From Limnoglobus roseus (lineage in GTDB: Bacteria; Planctomycetota; Planctomycetia; Gemmatales; Gemmataceae), in the NCBI RefSeq assembly GCF_008254045.1, contig NZ_CP042425.1, positions 1,240,001-1,304,000 on the forward strand: a stretch of 64,000 nucleotides of DNA. The letters are read 5' to 3'. A program made the translations under genes and the position numbers. Below are positions 9,177 through 16,746 of the stretch, piece by piece. Numbering within the stretch: position 1 is the stretch's first letter; the number at the start of each line of letters is the position of its first letter. Below the pieces are notes generated by a model. That model ran no database searches. It was not told the origin of the DNA and was given only the letters and a program-made list of their open reading frames with translations.

Positions 9177-9199
9177 GCCCAGGGCGAACGGCCCTGGGC
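9177..9199 (-). terminator. Intrinsic terminator after trxA
   Basis: A 9-bp GC-rich stem (9177-9185 with 9191-9199) closes a five-base loop. On the minus strand it is followed by a run of T residues. It lies 23 bp downstream of the trxA stop codon. Confidence 0.75.
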
Positions 9200-9222
9200 A
9201 ACTCATGATAGGCGCGGCAGTC

Positions 9223-9552
9223 TTAGATATTTTGGTCGATGACCTTCGTCAGCGAGGTCGGGTCAATGGTGCCGACGTGTAGGAAAATCGGCTGGTCGTT
9301 CCCCTTGAACAGCATGATCCGGGGGATGGTGGCCACATCGTACTTCGTGGCGAGTTCCATGTTCTCGTCGACGTTGACCTTACCGACTTTCACCTTGCCC
9401 GCGTACTGGTCGGCGATTTTGTCGATGACGGGGCTGAGCTGCCGGCACGGCCCGCACCACGGTGCCCAGAAGTCGGCGACGACGAGTGTGCCGCTCGCCA
9501 CTTCCTGGCTAAAGTTGGTTTCGGAGAATTCGATCACGTTCGGGCTGGCCAT
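9223..9552 (-). CDS. trxA: Thioredoxin
   Basis: This 109-aa thioredoxin carries the active-site WCGPC at residues 32-36 within the strand-helix segment VVADFWAPWCGPC. The cis-proline loop ATIPRIMLFK is near residue 75. It reduces protein disulfides in the cytoplasm. The ATG at 9550-9552 is preceded by an AGGAG-type ribosome binding site; an upstream in-frame extension to 9648 has no thioredoxin similarity and is not used. The final residues (VIDQNI) differ from the usual C-terminal helix but the fold is complete. Confidence 0.95.
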   Translation of the reverse strand: MASPNVIEFSETNFSQEVASGTLVVADFWAPWCGPCRQLSPVIDKIADQYAGKVKVGKVNVDENMELATKYDVATIPRIMLFKGNDQPIFLHVGTIDPTSLTKVIDQNI

Positions 9553-9700
9553 ATTTGACTCCTGGTAAGGATTCACCGCGGGCGGCGAACACCACGGTAT
9601 TGTAAGCACATTTCTCGCAAGATAATAGAGTCTACCCGAATTCGCCAACCGGCTTTCAAGGAAACCGCCGGCCGAGGGTTGACGCCACCGCCCGTTCGCC

Positions 9701-11110
9701 CTAAAAATGCAGAGCCTTAGACGTGGCCCTGTCGTCTAGAGGCCTAGGACACGACCCTTTCAAGGTTGAGACCGGGGTTCGAATCCCCGCAGGGTCACTT
9801 AAAGGCATCTGGCTGTGTCCGCCAGAAGCCATCAAGAGCCGTCGGAAGCCTTCATTCGTGGGGGATTCCGGCGGCTCTGGCATTTCCTGACGGCTTGTGG
9901 CCGGCTCTGAATGCAGTCCATTTTGCAGTAGTGATGCAGTAGAATTTGCAGTAGTAGTTGCGGCCCGGCTCATCAGATGTTCTGGCACGCGGGCGTAGTG
10001 CTTTAGGGCGATTTCCGTGGAGTGGCCGAGCCATTCGGCGACCGCCGATAGTGGGAACCCCATTTCCATCAAATCCGTCTCGCAACTCGCCCGCAACGTG
10101 TGGAAGATGCGAGGCCATGCTTCCAGCCCGGCCCGCTTGATGATTCGCTCGAACTGCGTTCGCAGGTTGCTGTTAACCCATCCGTTCGGCCCCTGGCACG
10201 ACTTGCGGTAGCGGTCGGCCTGCTTGCCGGCAACGACGTACACCGCTGATGGTTCTCCCAACGCCAGGGCCTCGGCGAGATACGGCCGGAGGTCCGCAAA
10301 GATCGGGCAGACCCGGGTTTCCTTACCTTCGACCGTCTCCATCTTCGGCGGGCGTATCGTCATTCTCTCCCGCTTCAGGTCGATGTCATCCCGACGCAGG
10401 GTGAGGACTTCGGATGGACACCGCAGACCGCCGAACCGGGCGAGAGCGATGATCGTCCGCCAAGTCGGGTTCGCGATGGCCAGCAACCGCCCGGCGTCCG
10501 CGGCCGGCAAGTACGCCTTCCGCTCGGCCGGGAGGATGGTCGGCGCGCTCACGCTCTCGAACGGGTTGGCCTCGATCAGCCTCGACTCAACCGCAAAGGC
10601 GAAGATCGACCGAGCTCGGCGAACTCTCCGGGCAATGGTCGCACTCGCCAGCCCGCGTTCACGAAGGGCGGTGAGGAATCCTTCCGCCGCCGATGCGTCG
10701 ATCCGCCGCACGTCGGCCGCGATCGCCTTCGGGAAGTGCCCGGCCAAGTCGTTGGAGATCGTCCGGTGATTCGTCCGGCTGCCGGGCTTGTTCTTCGCCT
10801 CACGCTCGTCACGGTAGCGGGCGAGTAGCTCGGCGAGGGAACACGACTCGGAGCGCGGCCGCGGGGCCACCAGACCGACAGCCGCAAGTTTCGCATGCAA
10901 CTCGTCGCTGATCGCAGCCAGCCACCGTGCGGCGTCGGCGTCGAGGGGCAGGCCGGCGATGGCGAGCGCGTTCAGGTACTCCACCTTCGCCTTGACCTGA
11001 TCGGCGACCTTCTTCGTGACGGCACCGAGGTACAGCGTCCGCCGCTTCTTCAAGCGATCGCTCCACTGGATCATCCAACTACCGTCGGCGCGGGGTGACA
11101 TCGAAGCCAT
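9701..11110 (-). CDS. int: Tyrosine recombinase/phage-type integrase
   Basis: The 469-aa product has an N-terminal arm-binding region, a SAM-like core-binding domain (about residues 90-190) and a C-terminal catalytic domain. Catalytic residues are visible: R in RFGGLRCPSEVLTL, HTLR as the HxxR box, and the H...Y pair in GHSTEIALKHY. It should catalyse site-specific integration and excision at tRNA-Glu. The ATG at 11108-11110 overlaps the stop of the upstream HTH gene by one base (TAATG). From about residue 438 the protein is translated from the antisense of the tRNA (SDPAGIRTPVSTLKG) and ends beyond the tRNA at 9701, so its tail depends on the host site. Confidence 0.92.
   Translation of the reverse strand: MASMSPRADGSWMIQWSDRLKKRRTLYLGAVTKKVADQVKAKVEYLNALAIAGLPLDADAARWLAAISDELHAKLAAVGLVAPRPRSESCSLAELLARYRDEREAKNKPGSRTNHRTISNDLAGHFPKAIAADVRRIDASAAEGFLTALRERGLASATIARRVRRARSIFAFAVESRLIEANPFESVSAPTILPAERKAYLPAADAGRLLAIANPTWRTIIALARFGGLRCPSEVLTLRRDDIDLKRERMTIRPPKMETVEGKETRVCPIFADLRPYLAEALALGEPSAVYVVAGKQADRYRKSCQGPNGWVNSNLRTQFERIIKRAGLEAWPRIFHTLRASCETDLMEMGFPLSAVAEWLGHSTEIALKHYARVPEHLMSRAATTTANSTASLLQNGLHSEPATSRQEMPEPPESPTNEGFRRLLMASGGHSQMPLSDPAGIRTPVSTLKGSCPRPLDDRATSKALHF
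9725..9797 (+). tRNA. trnE: tRNA-Glu (UUC anticodon)
   Basis: The 73-nt gene folds as a standard cloverleaf. The acceptor stem pairs GGCCCTG with CAGGGTC and has discriminator A at 9797. The anticodon stem encloses CTTTCAA, giving anticodon TTC. The T arm carries GGTTCGAATCC. CCA is not encoded. Its 3' part from 9785 is the left attachment core of the integrative element, and the integrase gene on the other strand runs right through it. Because integration regenerates the 3' end, the tRNA should remain functional. Confidence 0.95.
9785..9799 (+). repeat. attL core (tRNA 3' end)
   Basis: These 15 bp cover the 3' side of the T arm, the acceptor strand, the discriminator base and two bases beyond. 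They are identical to 48027-48041. Confidence 0.8.
9808..9878. other. Two hairpins beside attL
   Basis: The first hairpin pairs 9808-9813 with 9821-9826 around the loop TGTGTCC. The second pairs 9835-9847 with 9866-9878 (13 pairs, one of them G-T). Hairpins at the same distance from the att core occur at 48046-48115, with different stem sequences but the same loop motifs. They lie inside the integrase 3' coding region. Confidence 0.6.
9924..9955. promoter_or_regulatory. Putative integrase arm-type sites, left
   Basis: Three direct copies of TGCAGTAG lie at 9924, 9935 and 9947. The last two, with their spacer and one more base, are repeated exactly at 47946-47966 near the other end of the element. 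Placement inside both ends fits arm sites for a tyrosine integrase; this is inference. Confidence 0.5.
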
Positions 11111-11343
11111 TACGCGATCCCCTTTGTGAGTTCGATGCCGTTCGCGATCCGCCGCACTTCCTCGTCGGTGATGAGGACATTGCGTTTGTGCGGTCGGAAG
11201 ACTCGGAGCGTTCCGGCCTTCTCCATCCGGACCAGTGTGGAGACGGACAGGCGCAGGAACGCGGCGGCCTCGTCCATCGTCCAAGGCGATCCCTCGGCGC
11301 GTTCAGTTTGTACCGGCGGTGCGGAAAGTGCAACTCGTTTCAT
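11110..11343 (-). CDS. Excisionase-like helix-turn-helix protein
   Basis: This 77-aa protein has a MerR/excisionase-type winged helix: WTMDEAAAFLRLSVSTLVRM followed by the wing FRPHKRNVLITDEEVRRI. Such small proteins bind element ends and steer integrases toward excision, or act as repressors. It sits immediately upstream of the integrase and shares one base with it, so the two are translationally coupled. The role as Xis is inferred from fold and position. Confidence 0.75.
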   Translation of the reverse strand: MKRVALSAPPVQTERAEGSPWTMDEAAAFLRLSVSTLVRMEKAGTLRVFRPHKRNVLITDEEVRRIANGIELTKGIA

Positions 11344-11489
11344 GGATGATCTCGCAGGGGTGGGGTTGTAGGGTTAGGCGTTTGCTGGCTCTAGGATGGC
11401 CGTAAACGGCCGTTCACTGCTCGGAGAGGACCTTTTCCCGTCCGGGAGGCCGTTCGCCCGCGTATAGGAGAACGGCGAGGGTTACCGGC

Positions 11490-12335
11490 TCAGCGGTCAA
11501 CGCTTCTCGGCTCGAACTTGGTCAGGAAGCGGACGTAGTCGAGTTCGACGGTCCCGGTTGCTCCGTTCCGCTGTTTGGCCACGTGACAATCGACGCGGTG
11601 GACGCGCAACTTCGGGTCGTCGTCGAGCGGTTGCAGGAGCAAGATCACATCCGCGTCCTGCTCGATCTCCCCGGAGTCGCGGAGGTCCGACGGACGCGGC
11701 TTGCCGCCTTCTCGGTTTTCGACTTCCCGGTTGAGTTGGGCGAGGCAGAGGAACGCAACGCCGGTTTCCTTGGCCAGAGCCTTCATCGCCCGCGACGACG
11801 CCCCCACCTGCTGGTATCGCTTCATGCCGGCGTCATCCCCCCGGAGCAATTGAAGGTAGTCGCAGGCGACGAACTTTACGCCGTGCCGGTCGGCGGCCGT
11901 CCGCACGAGATCGGCCAACGCCGAATCCGAGAGCCCGCCCTGATCGCACACGTACAGCGGCAACCCGGCCAGCCCGCTCGGCTCCATCTCGGCCGTGATT
12001 TGGTCGGTTTGTTCGGGCGTCAAGTTGGCATCCCGGAGCCGCGGCAGCGGAACGCTCGTCGCCGCAGCCAAGAGCCGTTCCGCGTTCTCGTCGGCCGTCA
12101 TCTCCAGCGACACGACGAGCGTCGGGAAGCCGGCCTCGGCGGCGGCCCGAGCCATGCAGAGCGCGGCCGCGCTCTTGCCGTACCCCGGCCGTGCGGCCAG
12201 AACGGCGAGTTGACCCGGACGTAACCCGCCGGCTAGGAACTTGTCGATGCCGGGCAAGCCGGTGGTGATGACGGTCGGTTTGTTCCGACCCTCTGCCGTA
12301 TCGTCGATCCGCCGCGTCACGGAACTGAGGGCCAC
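11490..12335 (-). CDS. DnaB-like helicase, catalytic domain only
   Basis: The 281-aa product matches the RecA-like C-terminal half of replicative helicase DnaB. The P-loop ARPGYGKS is at residues 48-55, the catalytic region VVSLEMTADEN near residue 75, Walker B VKFVACDYLQLL near residue 155, and the SGEIEQDADVILLL motif near residue 230. The N-terminal collar and primase-interaction domain of full-length DnaB is absent. Phage and plasmid helicases or their loaders can have this short form. It is divergent from a small RHH-like gene, which suggests a replication or control region near 12336-12356. Confidence 0.85.
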   Translation of the reverse strand: MALSSVTRRIDDTAEGRNKPTVITTGLPGIDKFLAGGLRPGQLAVLAARPGYGKSAAALCMARAAAEAGFPTLVVSLEMTADENAERLLAAATSVPLPRLRDANLTPEQTDQITAEMEPSGLAGLPLYVCDQGGLSDSALADLVRTAADRHGVKFVACDYLQLLRGDDAGMKRYQQVGASSRAMKALAKETGVAFLCLAQLNREVENREGGKPRPSDLRDSGEIEQDADVILLLQPLDDDPKLRVHRVDCHVAKQRNGATGTVELDYVRFLTKFEPRSVDR

Positions 12336-12356
12336 GCGGATGGGGACGATTCCCGC

Positions 12357-12566
12357 ATGGGAAAAGATAAAAAGGGTCGTTCACCCAAAGAAGAAGTGGC
12401 GACGTTCACCCTTCGGATACCCAGGCCGATGATGGAAGCCTTGGAACTGTATTGCAAGCAGCAAGAATTTCCGCCAAGCAAACAAACCGTCATTGAGAAG
12501 CTTTTGACGCAGTTCCTGCAATCCAAAGGGGTTTATCCCGGACTCTATGACAACGTGAAAGACTGA
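12357..12566 (+). CDS. Small putative ribbon-helix-helix protein
   Basis: This 69-aa basic protein begins MGKDKKGRSPKEEVATFTLR, a short N-terminal beta strand as in CopG/Arc-type dimers. Two helices follow (PMMEALELYCKQQ and SKQTVIEKLLTQFLQ). The layout fits a ribbon-helix-helix DNA-binding protein. The gene starts 21 bp from the divergent helicase gene, so it may regulate that shared promoter region. Family assignment is by pattern only. Confidence 0.6.
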   Translation: MGKDKKGRSPKEEVATFTLRIPRPMMEALELYCKQQEFPPSKQTVIEKLLTQFLQSKGVYPGLYDNVKD

Positions 12567-13013
12567 GGGACGATTATCGTCTTCTGCCCACCCAGCAAAG
12601 AAGGGCAAGCCACCATAGGAAGACGGCGGGCCGCCCGAGAAGGACAAAGCGCAGGGCTGAGGGGCGGTTGCCGAAGGCGGGCGGCGAGAAGGGGTGAGGC
12701 CCGGGCGGGCCGCTGAAGGCGGCGAGAAGGGGTAACGAGGCTCTGGGAAATTGTACTGAGTGAAAACGACTTAAAAATAAGGCGATTTCGAATCTCTCGT
12801 GGTCTGTTGTTGAAACGCACCGCCGCCCGGCTCGATTATTCTATCTCGCCGGGCGGCGGTGCGTTTCAACAACAGACCCAAAAATATGGTTTTTTCGTTA
12901 CAAAGTGAAGACTTCGGGTCGCATTTTTTCGATGGGAAATTGGTGCTCTCCAACACGCCGCGAATCGGCTGGCATCCTCTCCACTGGAACCGAGTGGGCA
13001 TCGGAGTTGACGC
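12567..13013. other. Gene-free region with direct repeats and a large palindrome
   Basis: No convincing gene lies here. A GC-rich stretch at about 12655-12740 repeats GGCGGCGAGAAGGGGT at 12683-12698 and 12719-12734. A 30-bp perfect inverted repeat lies at 12801-12878. The position beside a helicase gene is compatible with an origin or regulatory region, but nothing proves that. Confidence 0.5.
12801..12878. repeat. Perfect 30-bp inverted repeat (long hairpin)
   Basis: The arms 12801-12830 and 12849-12878 are exact reverse complements around an 18-nt loop. The inner part of the arms is very GC-rich (CGCACCGCCGCCCGG). No transposase lies inside. It could be a strong terminator, a cruciform, or the remains of a small palindromic element. 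Confidence 0.85.
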
Positions 13014-13323
13014 TTGCCCACCTACGTTGACGAGTCGGGCGACTTCGGAATCGGTGACGCTTGTTCCCCTCTATTCTGTCTCTCCGCGGTCTACTGCGAG
13101 ACGGTCGATCACGAGGTGAAGTGCAAGTCAGTTATTCAGAACTACCGATCAAATGTGCTTAAAAAGTCCCCCAAGACGCACGAGTTCAAATCGAGCATGG
13201 GCCGCCCTGCCGAGCATGAGGCGTTCTTTCATGCCGTGTCCGGGGAGAGCTTTCATTTTATAGTGGACCCCGAAACTGAGACCGCCAGGTAAGCTACTCT
13301 GGCGGCCCTCGGAGGTGGTCCTG

Positions 13324-13611
13324 ATGACGGCGAAGCGGAAGACCCACACGGCGGCGTTCAAAGCCCAGGTCGCTCTGGCCGCGGTGAAGGGCGACAAGAC
13401 GGTCAACGAGTTGGCCGCCCACTTCGGCGTCCACCCGACCCTCATCCACGGGTGGAAGAAGCAACTCCTGGCCGGGGCCGAGGCCGTGTTCGCCGCCGGA
13501 GCGAAGGCGGTCGCCCCCGGCGACGACCAGACACCCGCGCTGTACGAGCAGATCGGCCGGCTCAAGGTCGAGCTCGACTGGGTGAAAAAAAAAGCTGCGA
13601 CGTTCGGTTGA
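13324..13611 (+). CDS. IS3-family OrfA (copy 1)
   Basis: The 95-aa protein has the helix-turn-helix of IS3 OrfA: TAAFKAQVALAAVKGDKTVN, then LAAHFGVHPTLIHGWKKQLL. A leucine-zipper-like tail follows (YEQIGRLKVELDWVKKK). The ATG at 13324 has a GGAGG ribosome binding site; a GTG at 13315 is an alternative. The frame crosses a run of nine A residues at 13585-13593 and stops at 13611. Confidence 0.9.
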   Translation: MTAKRKTHTAAFKAQVALAAVKGDKTVNELAAHFGVHPTLIHGWKKQLLAGAEAVFAAGAKAVAPGDDQTPALYEQIGRLKVELDWVKKKAATFG

Positions 13612-14452
13612 CGACCTGCGGCCGCTGATCGACCCCGGGCACGCCGACCTGAGCGTCCGTCGGCAGTGCCAACTGGTCGGGCTCGGCCGGGCCACGTACT
13701 ACCGGGGGCCGGCCGAGGAGTCGGCCGACAACCTGGCCCTCATGCGGCGGATCGACGAGCAGTACACGGCCTGCCCGTTCTACGGCAGCCGGCGGATCGC
13801 CCGGTGGCTGGCCCGCAACGGCCACCCGGCGAACCGCAAGCGGGTCCAGCGGTTGCTCCGGGTCATGGGCCTGGAAGCCATCCACCCGAAGCCGAAGCTG
13901 TCGGCCGGGCGGGGCCACCCGGTGTACCCGTACCTCCTCCGCGGCGTGCCGATCGACCGCGTCGGGCAGGTGTGGAGTGCCGACATTACATACCTGCCGC
14001 TGCCCGGCGGGTTCATGTACTTGGCCGCCACCATCGACTGGTACAGCCGGTACGTGGTGGCCTGGCGGTTGTCGAACACGCTCGACGGGGCGTTCTGCCG
14101 GGACATGCTGGACGAGGCGTTGGCGGCCGGCACCCCGGAGGTGTTCAACACCGATCAAGGGGTGCAGTTCACGGCCGGGGCGTGGGTCGAGCGGGTGGAG
14201 GCGGCCGGGGCGCGGGTGAGCATGGACGGCCGGGGGCGGTGCCTGGACAACGTGTTCGTCGAGCGGCTGTGGCGGACGGTGAAGTACGAGGACGTGTTCC
14301 TGCGGGGATACGAGACGGTGACCGAGTTGGAGCGGGGGTTGAAGGCGTACTTCACCTTCTACAACGAGGCCCGCTTGCACCAGTCACTGGGGTACAAGAC
14401 CCCGGCCGAGGTGTACCGGGCCGGACGGTCAAAAGAGCCGGCGAAGGAGTAG
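13592..14452 (+). CDS. IS3-family OrfB transposase (copy 1), expressed by frameshift
   Basis: The open frame from the A-run encodes KLRRSVDDLRPLIDPGHADL, a helical HTH_21 region, and an integrase core of the DDE class. Catalytic residues are seen in WSADITYLPLPGG, FNTDQGVQFTAG and DNVFVERLWRTVKYED. The frame is +1 relative to orfA, so OrfAB needs a +1 (or -2) shift, or slippage of RNA polymerase on the nine A residues. A -1 shift would hit TGA at 13626. An internal ATG at 13742 would give a 236-aa form lacking the N-terminal part. Confidence 0.9.
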   Translation, partial: KLRRSVDDLRPLIDPGHADLSVRRQCQLVGLGRATYYRGPAEESADNLALMRRIDEQYTACPFYGSRRIARWLARNGHPANRKRVQRLLRVMGLEAIHPKPKLSAGRGHPVYPYLLRGVPIDRVGQVWSADITYLPLPGGFMYLAATIDWYSRYVVAWRLSNTLDGAFCRDMLDEALAAGTPEVFNTDQGVQFTAGAWVERVEAAGARVSMDGRGRCLDNVFVERLWRTVKYEDVFLRGYETVTELERGLKAYFTFYNEARLHQSLGYKTPAEVYRAGRSKEPAKE

Positions 14453-14907
14453 CTTAAATTCGTCGGTTTTTGGTCTCGCAAATGGGGTCCACTATATTTT
14501 GCAGTAGCAATCATCGACAAGAGCACGCTTCCCGACGATTGCAAGACAAGCGAGTTCGTCATCCGATCCGCGGTCGCTCAACTCACGACATCCTTGAACG
14601 AGTTTTACCTGATCGCTGAGGCGACGAAGGGTTCCCCGCTCAACGAGCATGTGAAGGTGGATCGGCACACTGATGCGGATTACTTCTCGCTAATCCGAAA
14701 GGGGTTTCTGGCGCTCAAATCACCTCGCCAACCGGGTGCCGCATTAGTCAAGAAGGTGAAAGATGGGAAGTCTGAAGTGGAGGACTTAATCCAACTCGCC
14801 GACATGGTCTGTGGAGCGGCACGAAGAAATCTGGAAGGTAGATGCCCCTACTTCCATCTGATCGCCCGCAAACAGATCCCGTGCGATTTGCAACTTGCAA
14901 AAAGAAA

Positions 14908-14934
14908 GGAGGGATGATTTTTAATCACCCCTCC
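14908..14934 (+). terminator. Possible terminator after the DUF3800 gene
   Basis: A stem pairs 14908-14919 with 14923-14934 with one mismatch, overlapping the stop codon of the split DUF3800 gene. No T-run follows on the plus strand, so termination is uncertain. Confidence 0.35.
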
Positions 14935-15114
14935 CTCAACTGATCACTGTTGCACGGGGCTCGGCATTGCCGAACCGTTCACGGACGGGTCCATTTAGTG
15001 TTCCCTAGCCGGTTTCCAGTTTTGCAACCAGTCACGGCTACCCTGTCCGCTAGTGCTTACTGCCCATCCTTATAGTGGACCCCATTTGCGAGACCAAAAA
15101 CCGACGAATTTAAG

Positions 15115-15975
15115 CTACTCCTTCGCCGGCTCTTTTGACCGTCCGGCCCGGTACACCTCGGCCGGGGTCTTGTACCCCAGTGACTGGTGCAAGCGGGCCT
15201 CGTTGTAGAAGGTGAAGTACGCCTTCAACCCCCGCTCCAACTCGGTCACCGTCTCGTATCCCCGCAGGAACACGTCCTCGTACTTCACCGTCCGCCACAG
15301 CCGCTCGACGAACACGTTGTCCAGGCACCGCCCCCGGCCGTCCATGCTCACCCGCGCCCCGGCCGCCTCCACCCGCTCGACCCACGCCCCGGCCGTGAAC
15401 TGCACCCCTTGATCGGTGTTGAACACCTCCGGGGTGCCGGCCGCCAACGCCTCGTCCAGCATGTCCCGGCAGAACGCCCCGTCGAGCGTGTTCGACAACC
15501 GCCAGGCCACCACGTACCGGCTGTACCAGTCGATGGTGGCGGCCAAGTACATGAACCCGCCGGGCAGCGGCAGGTATGTAATGTCGGCACTCCACACCTG
15601 CCCGACGCGGTCGATCGGCACGCCGCGGAGGAGGTACGGGTACACCGGGTGGCCCCGCCCGGCCGACAGCTTCGGCTTCGGGTGGATGGCTTCCAGGCCC
15701 ATGACCCGGAGCAACCGCTGGACCCGCTTGCGGTTCGCCGGGTGGCCGTTGCGGGCCAGCCACCGGGCGATCCGCCGGCTGCCGTAGAACGGGCAGGCCG
15801 TGTACTGCTCGTCGATCCGCCGCATGAGGGCCAGGTTGTCGGCCGACTCCTCGGCCGGCCCCCGGTAGTACGTGGCCCGGCCGAGCCCGACCAGTTGGCA
15901 CTGCCGACGGACGCTCAGGTCGGCGTGCCCGGGGTCGATCAGCGGCCGCAGGTCGTCAACCGAACGTCGCAGCTT
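15115..15975 (-). CDS. IS3-family OrfB transposase (copy 2)
   Basis: Same 286-codon frame as in copy 1, identical in translation, with all three catalytic regions present. Confidence 0.9.
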   Translation of the reverse strand, partial: KLRRSVDDLRPLIDPGHADLSVRRQCQLVGLGRATYYRGPAEESADNLALMRRIDEQYTACPFYGSRRIARWLARNGHPANRKRVQRLLRVMGLEAIHPKPKLSAGRGHPVYPYLLRGVPIDRVGQVWSADITYLPLPGGFMYLAATIDWYSRYVVAWRLSNTLDGAFCRDMLDEALAAGTPEVFNTDQGVQFTAGAWVERVEAAGARVSMDGRGRCLDNVFVERLWRTVKYEDVFLRGYETVTELERGLKAYFTFYNEARLHQSLGYKTPAEVYRAGRSKEPAKE

Positions 15976-16243
15976 TTTTTTTCACCCAGTCGAGCTCGAC
16001 CTTGAGCCGGCCGATCTGCTCGTACAGCGCGGGTGTCTGGTCGTCGCCGGGGGCGACCGCCTTCGCTCCGGCGGCGAACACGGCCTCGGCCCCGGCCAGG
16101 AGTTGCTTCTTCCACCCGTGGATGAGGGTCGGGTGGACGCCGAAGTGGGCGGCCAACTCGTTGACCGTCTTGTCGCCCTTCACCGCGGCCAGAGCGACCT
16201 GGGCTTTGAACGCCGCCGTGTGGGTCTTCCGCTTCGCCGTCAT
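15956..16243 (-). CDS. IS3-family OrfA (copy 2)
   Basis: Identical in translation to OrfA of copy 1 (95 aa). The nine-A run of the coding strand is intact here as well. Confidence 0.9.
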   Translation of the reverse strand: MTAKRKTHTAAFKAQVALAAVKGDKTVNELAAHFGVHPTLIHGWKKQLLAGAEAVFAAGAKAVAPGDDQTPALYEQIGRLKVELDWVKKKAATFG

Positions 16244-16311
16244 CAGGACCACCTCCGAGGGCCGCCAGAGTAGCTTACCTGGCGGTCTCAGTTTCGGGGT
16301 CCACTATACCT

Positions 16312-16746
16312 TATTATCGAACGGAGCGCAGGCCTGTCAACAGACTTTGATGCGAAATGTTGCGCGGCGGTTCGCAATCATTTTTGCAATGTTTTGCGAT
16401 AAAAAAACCACAAGAAATTACCCAACAAGAGATTGCGACGAAAAAGCATCTCAAATCCACGGTCCGAATCGCGGTAAATTTTGTTTCGTACCCAACAAAA
16501 TCGTCGTCACTTTCGATCGTCGCGGATGACAGCCGATACGTTGTTCCCTCTCGATACCCGCAACACCAAAGGGAGGGGCATGGTAAATCGCTGGCCCTCT
16601 GTCGCTGTAGACCGACCGGTCAGGCGCACAAAAACTCCCGGGGGTTTCGAAGGGGGGGGGTATTCACCGCCCCGAACAGGGCTGGCCGAGCAAGGGGTCA
16701 ACGAGTTTGCCGGGGCCTGTGCATTGACCGATTCGGCGTGCCATAG
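16312..16746. other. Gene-free, AT-richer stretch
   Basis: About 435 bp between an IS copy and a DUF2262-like gene. The first 200 bp are markedly AT-richer than the surroundings. The only structure I can point to is the inverted repeat TTTTGTT/AACAAAA at 16479-16500. Open frames here lack protein-like character. Confidence 0.4.

Larger units (their letters stand above)
13259..14496 (+). mobile_element. IS3-family insertion sequence, copy 1
   Basis: The element is 1238 bp with 13-bp terminal inverted repeats TATAGTGGACCCC. It is flanked by a 3-bp target duplication, TTT (13256-13258 and 14497-14499). It carries two overlapping frames, orfA and orfB. Three further copies of identical length occur in this window. 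Confidence 0.95.
13014..14917 (+). pseudogene. DUF3800 protein gene split by an IS3 copy
   Basis: The left part (13014-13258) encodes MPTYVDESGDFGIGDACSPL, with the YVDESGD motif typical of DUF3800 proteins, which have a metal-binding RNase H-like fold. The right part (14500-14917) resumes in the same frame after one copy of the 3-bp target duplication is removed, giving FHFAVAIIDKSTLPDDCKTS and then a C-terminal region ending AKRKEG. The restored product is 220 aa. The interruption is clean, so precise loss of the IS would restore the gene. DUF3800 genes are common in mobile elements and near defence genes. Confidence 0.85.
15071..16308 (-). mobile_element. IS3-family insertion sequence, copy 2
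   Basis: This copy is 1238 bp and inverted relative to copy 1, with target duplication CCT at 15068-15070 and 16309-16311. Together the two copies form a 575-bp inside-flanked inverted pair around the DUF3800 3' end, which could behave as a composite unit. Confidence 0.95.

Noticed and set aside
12859-13119. Short open frames starting in each arm of the 30-bp palindrome (both begin RFNNRP)
   Set aside because: The shared start is simply the inverted repeat read from both sides; beyond it the two proteins are unrelated and the right one overlaps the DUF3800 gene.
13585-13628. Classical -1 programmed frameshift for the IS3 transposase
   Set aside because: Reading in the -1 frame after the A-run reaches TGA at 13626-13628; orfB is in the +1 frame.
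14497-14510. TTTTGCAGTAGC next to IS copy 1 as a further integrase arm site
   Set aside because: It is a single TGCAGTAG inside the DUF3800 coding frame, without the second box or the fixed spacing seen at the element ends.
16357-16746. A 129-codon open frame between IS copy 2 and the DUF2262-like gene
   Set aside because: No domain pattern, the composition changes along the frame, and there is no ribosome binding site.
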